DNA of 64,000 bases, taken from the NCBI GenBank assembly GCA_022113835.1, contig JAILWY010000027.1:4218501-4282500 (forward strand), written 5' to 3'. This document shows, one piece after another, positions 51,701 through 63,700 of the stretch (position 1 is its first letter; the number at the start of each line of letters is the position of its first letter). A model generated the notes under the pieces. It did no database searches and was not told the DNA's origin. It saw only the letters and a program-made list of their open reading frames with translations. This stretch comes from Atopsyche davidsoni. Taxonomy: Eukaryota; Arthropoda; Insecta; Trichoptera; Hydrobiosidae. Position numbers and translations under genes: made by a program.

Positions 51701-54700
51701 GCTTTTTAGGTGAGTAGTTAGACCGTGGACTCTTCCCATTGCATGTGCCATCACAAATTATTTAAACGCTGTTTGTTTTTGTACAATGTTACTTGCCGTT
51801 TATCATACTTTTTCGTTTTTCTTCGTCAAGTGCCTCTCCTCAAAGGAGGTTGACGTCCATTTCACTGAGCATATACTCATGCTGAGCCAGTGCTCATGGT
51901 TTAGTGGGTCCTCGGATCCATTTATATCGCAGTTTTATATTGGAAGGAAAAGTCTGCGTATTGCTGCTGCCCAATAGTATTATTATATAATCTTTTCCTT
52001 GCAAAGCTTTGGCGTTTAGATCTGATACTCTTATAGTCACCTCGACAAGGTACTTGCAGAGCACATCCCTTCAAAATCATTCCTAGTTCACTAAACGAGT
52101 ACAGAATGGCAGGCATGCACCAGTAACTGAATGAGGGATTCTCAAATATAATAATGCAAACAATAGAAAACTTTTTCTTACGCGCTACTATATCAAATTT
52201 GGCAATGTGTGCTATCGTAGTTTGCTATCGTGGTTTGAAATTTAATAGCCATATAATAAATAGCAAGCATGTGCGTATTATACTACGTTAGTGCGGAGCT
52301 AAATACACGGCCATGGACGATAAAAAGCCCGATTCACGAAGTCGGCATGTTATTACGCCGGCCTGGGCTTCCTAGCACGATGCTTGCTCCGGAGGTGTTT
52401 GTTGTCTTCAGTATCGGCAGGCCGAGTTGGTAATTCAAATGTGTTGCCGTAATTGAGCAATTTTCCCAATACACTTAGTCGGGGTATGTATTTATTTAAA
52501 TAACAGTGTTTACAGTTGTCAAAATTGATGGGAGCAAACATCTGCTGGGAGGGGAGCAAAACGTGTTTGCGCATTTCTACCTGCCTGCGAGAATTTCACT
52601 TTTTTATTAAATCTGAATATTATTTTATGTCGTTTACTCACTTTCGAAAATGTAGTAACTTTTGACAGAATTAAAAAGCCTACGTACCTGCTTGTAATTG
52701 GCGTGCGGTGAAGGCATGTAAAACGTAAAATCCGGTTGAGAATACGGTTATTTCTGTTATTAAGACGTGCACTCAGGTTCTTTTGTCTTGACATTTATAT
52801 TTTTCTTATGCTGCCTACACAAGTTGCTACCCAACAGACAGCAAATAGCATCCTCTCTTCATCTCTCGTCTGTGCTATAACGTGAGATATCATTTTTTTT
52901 TTGCAATATTAATGTTCCCAAATGAGTCCATTTGATTGACCATTGCATATTGTATTGATCTGCAACAGAACAAGTTTTGTTGCGGAACGTGAGTATTTTT
53001 ATTCTGCTAGCAAAACGTGCAAATGCGATATCGCTTTTAAAATGCTTGCACTTTGAAACAATGCAAGCGAAATTTATTCGTCTTACGAATATGCCCAAGT
53101 CGTGAAGAAATAATCTATTATCTTTAATAAATTATGAAAGTTCAGGAAATATTGTGATTTTGTCTCGTAAAAACTGAAATATTCAGTTTTTACGAGTCAA
53201 TTTAAAAAAATCATTGAATGCCCTGAAGTTTGTTGAATGACGAGCCAAAATTGGTACAATTAAAAAAATAAACATTGAATTTGTTATACTTGCTACAAAA
53301 TTTGGTAGTGTTATTAAAGGCACTTACTCTTATAAAACCATGAAGAGTTATATATTCAGTGAGATGTTCACCTCTAAGGAATGGCACATAAAGAAGAAGA
53401 AAAAAATTAGTCAGTGTGGTATAAAAATCCTATTTTCGTTTTAGAAGTACCAGATCCTGAAATTTGCTGAAAATATCCAATATTCGTTTTTTTCATTAGT
53501 TAATAAGTAAGCTTCCTAAAATTTAAAGTCACATGCGACACGCTGACCTATTCCTTGCATGTTCCGACCGCAGCTTTTACGGCAGCCCGAGCTCCGGGTG
53601 TGAAAGTTTAACAATCAAAAACGGTATAAGGCGAGACAATCCATCAAGCCTACCACATGTAGAGTCACTTCGAAAGCTTCACGTGTACAACGCGACAACC
53701 GGACAATCTTATCTTTCACAATACGAGACTAATCAATCAAAGTTTTTGTCCGAGGTGTAGTTTTTCTTCTGCATCAATCGCATGCCAGAGGAGAGGCGAT
53801 GTTCTCCGCGGCGACCTCTGCTCTCTGGTCTACATGTTTATTCGTTATATTTATAGGCCAGCTATTGGTAACAGTAGGTCAGAGTAGACACACGCATTTA
53901 TTTCCGAGTCGTCTGTTTGAGTCATTGTTTTGTTCCGCGAGATTGGCATGCCGTGATTTAGAATAAAACAATCGAGCTAATCGCTATGTACGAGATGCTC
54001 CTCGATAGCTTTTCGGATCAAACGATCACTTAAAATACAGGTTGGTTCAGTTCGTTTTGGTTTCGTTTCAACTGATGCATCTGATTCTCAGCCACGAACG
54101 ACTCGTGTTAAACTAAATTAATTGATAATTCGCAATTTTTCTTCTGATAATATATTTACAAGGACTTAAAAGATTGAAAAGGCAGTCAAAATCACAACCT
54201 GCTTCATCGATGTACATTCTACTCTTAACATGCTAAAAACTACATTGCACACAAAACAAGTACAAGATTAAAAAATATCAGTGTTTTTGCTTGTGACAAA
54301 ATAAAAATCTTTGTGTAATCCACGATTTTAGTTTGAATATAAGCAGAAAAGATAAATATTTACGACTACACGATTTCAATTTCCCTTTTAACAAAACACA
54401 GCAGAGACGATAAATATGTACGAATACATGATTTCAATTTCAGCTCGAGTAATATTGAACAATAAAAAAACGAATGTATCACTTTTGATAATGAAATGAA
54501 TGACCACGTGTAATTTAACGATACGTGCAAGTATTCTTTGTGAATACAATAAAAATGAATACACACGAGCGGTAAATTAATATACTCCACACTCACTGAC
54601 GCATTTCTCGGAAGTCCTACTTTGGTGCGAATTCAGTTCAGCCCAATGTAAATTTCGTTCCTTCGGTTTACTTTCAGAGCGAGTCCAGCTCGGAATAATA

Positions 54701-57700
54701 ATCTTCCTGGTATACAGCTGTAGTTGTACTGATATGTACATCTATATTAAGGTTCTAGTATAAGATTTGTGAGGCGTTGGTTCATTTTACGCCATTGGTT
54801 TATTAGATGCGAATGCATTAACCTCTCGGTTTAAATTTGATTTCCATACTGTGTGAGCTTCAAATGGTACGCTCGGTTCATGTTTAGTATTGCTACAAGA
54901 TCGGTGTGGTATTTGTTAATTTAACGTCGTCAGCACTACTACAGTATTTCATATCAATTTTTTTTTACCTACTGGGAAGCTAAGGATTAGTTTGGTGAAG
55001 TATTGATGCATTTTAAATTAATACTGCGGTCAAAGTACGAGTATTTTTACTCAAGGTCAATAGCACTGATCAAGGTCCCTTTCATTCAAAGTCAGTAGGA
55101 TACAAAATTGTTTACAATCAGTGTAAATTAAGTTTCAAACAATTTATTCTAGGTTCAATTACACTCACTAACATGCTCGGCTTTAGTTCAAGATGAGTAA
55201 AATTAATACTGCGGTTACACGACGAGTGTTTTTATTCAAGGTCAATGGAACTGATATTCGTTTATTTTCGATGCCTCTCTGGAAATTTGGATTAGTATAT
55301 TATTTGTATAACTGTGGTGCAATATATAATACGTTATTAGTTTGATTGAAGTGAAGTTGAATATATGATATCTTATAAAAATTACGCACGTGCTTAAAAT
55401 TCTTTATTAACCGAGATTCAAGTTAATGCACGTCTTGCAAGCTGCCTACACACTGACAACCAATCGGTTACTGACTAAAAGCATCGTTATTTTGTCACTG
55501 ACAACAAATTGGCCAAATACCATGAAAATGAAAGCTAGTGAGTATTTTATGAATCGAAAAACAACGAAAGTTATTGTTGCAATGTGGGAAGTGCGCTTTA
55601 AACAAACTATAAAAAACATTAAAAAAAACAAGAAGACAGTATTGTATAGTAACAAAGCTGTTGTTTGTGTCGCTACACGAGCTTCGACACAGCTGACAAT
55701 CAAATGGTAATTAGCCAAAGCGTCTTTACATTTTGGTTGATTTTTATATTTTTTCTCAGGTAGACAAAGCCAAAGAGAACCCAATTGTCTAGTCATAGTC
55801 TGGTTGTCGGTTGTGTCGCAGCGTGTGTAGGCAGCTGTTGTGTGAGCGTTGCCATGGACGCAGATGATTTGAGTCGATTCGCCACAATGGCCGGCGTTCT
55901 CACGCCAGCGAAAGTGCTCGAGATATTTATTGTTTTGTTTTGTTGCGTCCGCTTTTAAATGGTCGATTTTTCTCCCGTTTTCGCGAAATCTCACGACCTG
56001 CCTCGCGCCAGTGAATTTTCATGAAAAGCGTAATGATCACCGATTGAGCTGCCGCTGAAAGCGCAAGTGGTTTTGCGAGTAGAGTACGCCAGGGGTGTGC
56101 AAATCTTTAGGCCACAGGCCACATTCTTCTTCTTCTGAATGCCTCTCCTCACAGGAGGTTGATGACGATTTCCTCGGTCAGTCTCACCAATTCGGCCGCA
56201 CTTCCGATGTTCAGTCACTGGCGCAAATTCCGCATCCACGTGAACTTCCTTCTTCTAATGCCTCTTTTCCCTTCGATTTTTTCTTGAACAATCAGCTGGA
56301 GGGTGCTATATTTATTGTTACCTTCCGCTTCTTTATCAACGTCAAGAGCTACGTTAATAAACCCTATTTTAATGTGTTTTTTTTACAGTGCTATTTCTAG
56401 TTATTTTCCACATTACTATTTTTGTTTTGTCAATTTTTAATGTTGGCGTTATTAAACAAAGATTTGTTTGAAATTGCATACAAAAAAGTTGGCGAAACTT
56501 GTCACAAAAATAAAAATGCGGAAAATCACTTTACATATTTATTTTATTTAAATAAAAAAATATACCAATTTTGAACATAAAAATACTCCAAAACAACATA
56601 CGATACTATTCATGAGTTTTTACATAGTAAATAATTTCCTTAATTTGAGTCTTTTATTAGGCTAGCAAAGTAGCTTGCCTTGATTTTGGACTCACCGCAC
56701 GCCACTTTATCGTGAAACAAAAAAAAAGATTTACAAATATTGTTCAGTCATTTTCAGTATCAGATATTTTAAATTGTTTAACATAAAATTTACACAAAAT
56801 ACCTTAATATAAAATAACAATGTAAATATTTTTTTATAAAATTCATAATAGTGTTTGTAAATGTTTTAAAATAAATTGACACATCATTTTTTGTGATAAA
56901 TGTGATTTTTTTTATTATTGATATCTATTTTACTCATAAACAACACAATCTGTTTTCTATATAACTTTGTTGTGGGCAGTAAACTTATTCTCACGTGGTT
57001 TTTATTAACACCTGTGTAATAATAATAATAATAATGTTCTGACATATGAATGATTTCACTGCGAAATACACGCATTATATATTTTCCAAGAAAATTTATT
57101 GTTAATTTCAATGCTAGTTTTTTTAATAGATCGTTGATTGTGATATATTTTATTATCTTTATCTCACAAACGTGAGACAACCAATCTAAATTAACATGAG
57201 AGTTTTAAGTATGAGTATGAGACAGTAAGGGTAGAAGCTGGTTGGCAAAGAATATAAAGTATTAGAAAGCAGTTGCGGTTGACTTGATTTGTCTTAGTCC
57301 TTTTATTATAAATAGCCAATTGGCTAGAATACTACAAATATTTTTACTGTAGATAAACACATTTAAAAAATAAAAAAATTCGTTTAGATTGCATAGAATC
57401 ACACAGACATTAAATTTATCGGCCTTCTAACAATTTTTGGTTGTTTCTCCAACGCTTTGTCGTTTGCTCATTACAGTGATATTAAAAAAATGAAACATCA
57501 CCAATCGCTTCAAAATATAAAAAGTGGGAACAAATATTATAAACAGATAGGATTTATCATCATCATCATCAAGTACCTCTCCTCAGAGGAGGTTGGCGAT
57601 CGTTTCACTGAGCATATACTCATGCTGAGTCAGTGTTCATGGTTTTCTAAGGGGAAAATAGTGTAGTGGGTCCTCAGGTTCTTTTACACCGCAGTTTTAT

Positions 57701-60700
57701 ATTGAAAGGAAAAGTCTGCATATTGCTGCTGCCCAATAGCATTATTAAATAATACTTTCCTTACAAAGCTCTGGCGTTTAGATCTGATACTCCTTATGCA
57801 GCAAATCCAGACCACAATCATTCAAAGTCCATTACTGCATTACACACGCTCAGGGTACAGAATGGCAGAATAGGGAGTGCAGGGAGATCAGATACAACCG
57901 CCATTAAATAACACGTGCAATATCTCAGAAAAAATATTATAAAATATTTATATAACACGGTATAACTCTTTTTGGAGCAGGCGTTACAAGAGCACTCCCA
58001 TGCATTAGGAGGTGTGTAACAGACAATGGATAATAACCTGGCCATTGTGCTCGGCAGCTCAGGCCTTTCGAGATAACATCTGAAATTAAGGCGGCCTCTG
58101 ATCGGACGGGTGATTTGTTACATTTCCCCAGCCTGACTCCCAAACCTGTTGCGTTAAACTTAAAGAGAACTTTCGTTTGTAAGAACTGAAGATGGAGAGT
58201 ATGTGCATGGGCGAGAGTAGTTCACACGTCGCGTTATTTGAAGATAGTCGATTCGATTGTGAGTGTCTGAAGCTTTGGTGGCCGTTGTTATAATAAGTAC
58301 TTGTTTCTTCGGTTTTGGGTGCGTGGACCTGGGCTAGATTAAAATTCCTTGAAAGTACCCCCAGTACCTAGACTAGAACTTTTTTATTGAATTAAAAAAA
58401 AATGCACTCATGTTTAACTATTTATATCGACCCTTAAAAGATAGAATAATCTATCTGCAAAATCAAGAGGATGGTATAATTTTTTAAATTAAGTATAGCC
58501 TTGATGCTAAGGTTATATAATTTTGAAGATAAATGCAAATAAAACTTTTTATGTAGATTGTAAAAAATTAATCAAGCAATACCATAAACATAATATTTCA
58601 TAACTAAGAGCTCTTCGGTATTGTTGATTACTTCATTTTGATGACCACCCAAAGATCAATCACCAATATGTACGAAATCTCGCAAAACGTTAACCTTGAA
58701 TTAAATTGTATTCCTTGATATTCATTTAGAAATACATATTCTAAAAAAATATTAGAAAAATCATCGTGGCCATTCAAAATTCCAACAAACACCCAACGCA
58801 TTCAAAACTAACCTAACTCAACCAGTAGTTTGTATTACATTGTCATTGCCAGTTGAAATTAATTCACCTTTCTCTCGATAAACACTATATTATCTCAAAC
58901 TAGTTTTAAGAGGACGGTCCTCGAATCGCCGCGTCTACTTTCTCATTTATATCAGATACTTGCAGTTCACACTGTACGCCTTATCAAAAGACCGGATATA
59001 CCTCTTAATAATATTACGAGGATACCTTTCTTCGTTGGCGTAAAAACTATAAAATCACAAATATTCTAGACAAAAAAAATTCTAAATGATAAAGATGCTT
59101 TTACGTTTTTAATCCATAGTCATGCAGTGTAATATATCCGTCGCTAACTGCACTTCCTGCTTTCAAATCTTCTGCAAAATTATAGCAACTAATATCAGTA
59201 GCTTTACATTTAATTATCAAAGTGCAATCGTAATCATCTCAAATATGAAGAAACAAGATATTTAAATGTGCAATTTAGTAACTTTATATTAATTTTTTGG
59301 TTTGATCTTTAATATAAAATGCTTGTATATATAAATATAAATAATTTATATATTTTGTAATGTACATAAAAGGTATTTAAAATGCTACAAACCACTTGTA
59401 AAAAATTGTATTACTTATTATACAAAAGGTTACATGAAATAACTTCGACAAAAAACATAACTTCATTGATAATTTTTTTCATTTAACTAATTTAATTGTG
59501 AATGATTGATTTAATAAGATAATGTAAAATTAATTATTATAAAATATATATTATTTATATTTGAACTTTGAATTGCTACCTTGAAAATTTCTATTCAAAT
59601 ATTTATTATCACGTCAGCTGTTAGTTAAAAATTAAAGTTAACAATAAAGCAAATTAAATTTACTAAAAATAGACAAAAATGTTATTTTATTATTCATTTG
59701 GTTCTCGCCGTTGTATTATTTTTCTCTTATTTTTTTAAAATATTTTCTTAGCTTGAGTGTGTAAATTTACGTCATTCACTTTTCCTTATAATAAAAATAT
59801 AATTCATATTTATAAAAAGTTCAGTTACGCCTCTTCATGAAACAACAACATACCAAGTGAGAGTAAATAATACATTATGCCGTTTCTTATACTTATTATA
59901 CTATAATGATATTTCATTATTATGAAAGTATTTAATTTTTATAAACACTATGTTATGGTTTTTGAGCAAAAATGCTGAATATATTATGCCAATTATAATT
60001 TAAACTGAATATCTGAAAACGCAAATTTTTAAATTAATAATCACAACCAAAGGTGAAATCAGAATATTTTTATGCTGCACTATTCTATTACATTAAAGCA
60101 TTGTTGTTGGAAAATTAATTTATTTTTCACGTTGAAAGTAGCGTAATGATACAAGTGCCACCAGAGCCATCTGTAAATTGTTGTTGGAAGTAAAACCATC
60201 AAGAATCGTGGAATTGAAATTGGTCGCGTTCAGAGAGGGCAATAAAATATGTGGTTTTAATATTTTCCAGAGTGTGGAGTTCCCATCCGGCGCCATTACC
60301 GTCACCCCCGAGACGTGCCAGCTGGGACTGTCCGCATCATCAAGGGGAGGGAGTCCCGCAGGGGTGCCTGGCCCTGGCAGGTAAACCAACCCTCATCCTC
60401 TACCAAAGAAATTAGCACTTACGACTGGTATCCTAGCTGTCTTTTTTCTGGTTATTTTGACTTTGGTATAAACCTTTTTTAGACCAATGGTTTTGGTGAA
60501 GAATATTATTTCAAGCGTGTAAACCACTGGTTCCCAAAGTGGTCAATATCGACCCCCAGGTTAAAATGAAATTGGGGGTCCATGAACTTTAAATGGGGGG
60601 TCTACGAGAGTGGATCCTGCTTAAGCAGGTCATCACCAAAATTTAGACAGGTAAATGTCATAATGCACCGAACACAGATTGTACCTATGTACTTTGTGAC

Positions 60701-63700
60701 AAATCGAATTCGTTATGATGCCAACCATTCACGTTGGCATTTCAAGTATTTTATTCTATTTATGATATATTAAAATGGAATTCCACCAAGTACTCTCTGT
60801 CAAAAATATAGATTTCCTTAATGTTACTATATTTTCATTTTGTGTGTTTTTAATTAATAAAGGTATAATTAACTTTACATGTATTAAATCCACTGTAAAC
60901 CCTATGAAAGTGAGTTGTCAAAAATATGTCTGATGTTGATGAATTTGTAAAAATTCAATATTGGGGTCCACGAAAAACAGGAAAACTCGACAAGGGGTCT
61001 ACGGGACAAAATAGTTTGGGAGCCTATGATGTAAACTTTTAAAATCACCTCCTCACGGCATGTTTCAGGTTTCGCTGCAGCTCCTGCACCCGAAGTACGG
61101 CTTCATCGGTCACTGGTGCGGCGGCGTCCTCATCCACCCCCTGTGGCTCCTGACCGCGGCCCACTGCATACACAAGTGAGAATCACCACTTCCGGGTGTA
61201 TGAAGGCTTTGTGGGGTTGATTTTTTTTTTGGGTGACGCAATCTTGCGAATTGTCTAGAACTATCAACATGTAACACGTGCAATTGTATTTTGTGATATG
61301 AGTGGCCTACCACTCTACGTCATCGTTAGAGTTCAAATAGTTTTCGTACAACAAGTAGATTAGTATGTATATACACTAAAGCCTTTAATTTCTTCCTTAT
61401 TATCCAATGTCACTAGTTTTCTACAAGTATTACATAAGTGTTGATCATTTGTATGAAGACACAGCAGCCAGGTAAGTCGCTGTTGCCGTGTTGTTATATA
61501 AGTTAAGGTTTTCGCAAGATAGTAAAAACAATTTTTATAATAGGAGAAACAGATTTCGCAGTGAGTATGCAATCTAACAACATATATAACATATTTTAAC
61601 GCTTTGTAATCTGGCGGTTAGCACGCTTGACCCAAGGGTCCCAAGTTCGACCTTGGGGGGCTCAAGGGCACTATCTCCATAATCCATGTTTAGTCAGTAT
61701 TCGAGAAGAATCTACTGCACAAATAAAAAAACAATTCAATGCAAAAAGCTAGATACATTTCTTCTTCTTAACAATTTTTTTTTGAATTCTTATAATTTAA
61801 CTTTAAAGGCCTCACACACGTTGCAACAAATCGTGCCACCAACTTGCCAATAGCATCCCTTTATTTTTTAAAAATAGTTTTTCAAAAGTTAACAACTCAA
61901 TGTAAGACGCTATTCGCTAACTTCAAGTTGGTGTCTACGAGGTGTTAATATGATAAATATGTTTTTTCCTAAGGGAAGTTCAGGCATTTAGGAGTTCGTA
62001 AAATATTACGTTACAAGAATCTTAAGCATTTAAATGGCTTGGTAAAATTTTTGAATTGTCTCCTTCTTCATCAAGTGCCTCTTTTCAGAGGAGATTGGCG
62101 ACCATTTCACTGAGCATCGTGTTATGCCAGATTTCATAGTTTTCTAAGGGGAAAATAGTGAATGTGCAGTAGGTCCTTATATTGAAAGAAAAAGTCTGCA
62201 CATTGCTGCTGCCCAATAGCATCATTATCACTATTCCATTACACACGACCAGGGTACAGAATGGCAGTCACGCACAAGCAACAGATTGTGGAGAACATGA
62301 AGGTTAAATTAACGTTCAAAGTACAGTATTTTTTTTAAGAATACAAGATCGCGTCACACAAAGATTGTTCATACTAAAATGTCTAAAAATGAAAAGGTGT
62401 TTGTTTTGGGGGATAATTTTTTATGGGTGATGTAATTTCTGGGCAGTGCCTCCTCGAGGCGTCTTGCTCGTCAGGCCCTGACCCTCGTTTCACCTGTGCA
62501 GTGAGCTGTTCAACCTGCCAGTGGCGGCGCTATGGACGGCCGTGCTGGGGGAGTGGGACCGCTCGGAGCAGAGCGGCGCCTACGTCCCTGTGGAGAAGAT
62601 CGTGCTGCACGCGCGCTACCACCACTACCAGCACGACATAGGTGAGTGCCCTCCCGAGGTGTCTGCTTCCCACACACACTAGTCCACATTTATTCATCTT
62701 CTCCTGGTGCCTCTCCTCATATGACGTCGGTTACCATTTCATCGAGTATACGAAGGCGGTCCGATAAGTACTTAGCCTACTAAAGAAAAACGTAAATTTT
62801 GGCGATTTATTTCTCAAAATAGTCTCCTCCAGCGATGCTCCAACTTCATTAACCCATCTGAAAAATACGTATACGAAAAATACGACCTCCTCATTCGACG
62901 TAAATTTCTGCCCAGCGAGTGACTTTTTCAAGTTTGGAAACAAAAAAAAATCGCACGGGGCCAAATCTGGAGAATACGGTGGATGGGGGAGCAGTTCGTA
63001 GTGCAATTCGACCAATGTGAGCCGGTGCGTTGTCATGGTGGAAGAGCACTTTTTTCTTCGCCAAATGGGGCCGTTTTTTCTGCAACTCGGTGTCGAATCG
63101 GCCCAATAATTCGGCGTAGTAGAGCCCTGTGGCCGTTTTGCCCTTCTCCAGGTAGTCAATGTAGATCACACCTTGTGAATCCCAGAAAACGGTGGCCATC
63201 ACCGCAACATCATCAACAACTTATCGGACCGCCCTCGTATATATATCCTGGACTAGTCACTAATTCAGCCGTACTTCCGACTTCCAGCTACTGACGCAAA
63301 TTCCGCATCCACGTAAGTTTTTTTCAATCAGCTGTGTTTCGAAAAATGTGGCTCTTACCTTTGCACTTTTTTACCACCGTCAATACTGTGCAAGACTCTC
63401 TTATTTCTAACGCGGCCAATTCATGGTATTTTAAAGATTAAAAAACCTACATTTCTCCCGCCTCAATTCTTCGCATTGTTGCTTTCATACCAACATTGAG
63501 ACGACGAGCTTATTATAAAAAAAAAATTCTAGTTATATATTATTTAATTTTTTCGTTTGTTTTCAGCACTTATGAAGTTGTCAAAACCAGCTGATGTTAG
63601 TTCAGGAAGCAAAATCAAAATAATCTGCCTACCAGACACTAGACCCCCGCCGGTCTACCAGTCCACCACCATGAGGACATCTCAGTACTACGCCAGGCCC

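Larger units (their letters stand above)
42883..60270 (+). other. Serine protease intron 1 (17.4 kb)
   Basis: Repeat-rich intron with LINE tails near 44469 and 44935, SINE-like copies near 51820, 53333 and 57560, an inverted-repeat MITE at 55440 and hAT-like/LINE material at 56093-56570. The long stretches 45050-50580 and 58200-60270 are AT-rich with nothing recognisable. GC-richer non-coding patches lie at about 50590-51020 and 53530-53960. No further exon is supported, though small ones could be hidden. Confidence 0.55.

Noticed and set aside
55446..55994. 182-codon open frame on the minus strand
   Set aside because: It runs across an inverted-repeat MITE, has no recognisable motif, and its hydrophobic part reflects AT-rich sequence.
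62423..62641. 72-codon open frame overlapping the third catalytic-domain exon
   Set aside because: Wrong frame. The supported exon begins at 62502 after a CAG acceptor and reads [12 protein letters not shown].
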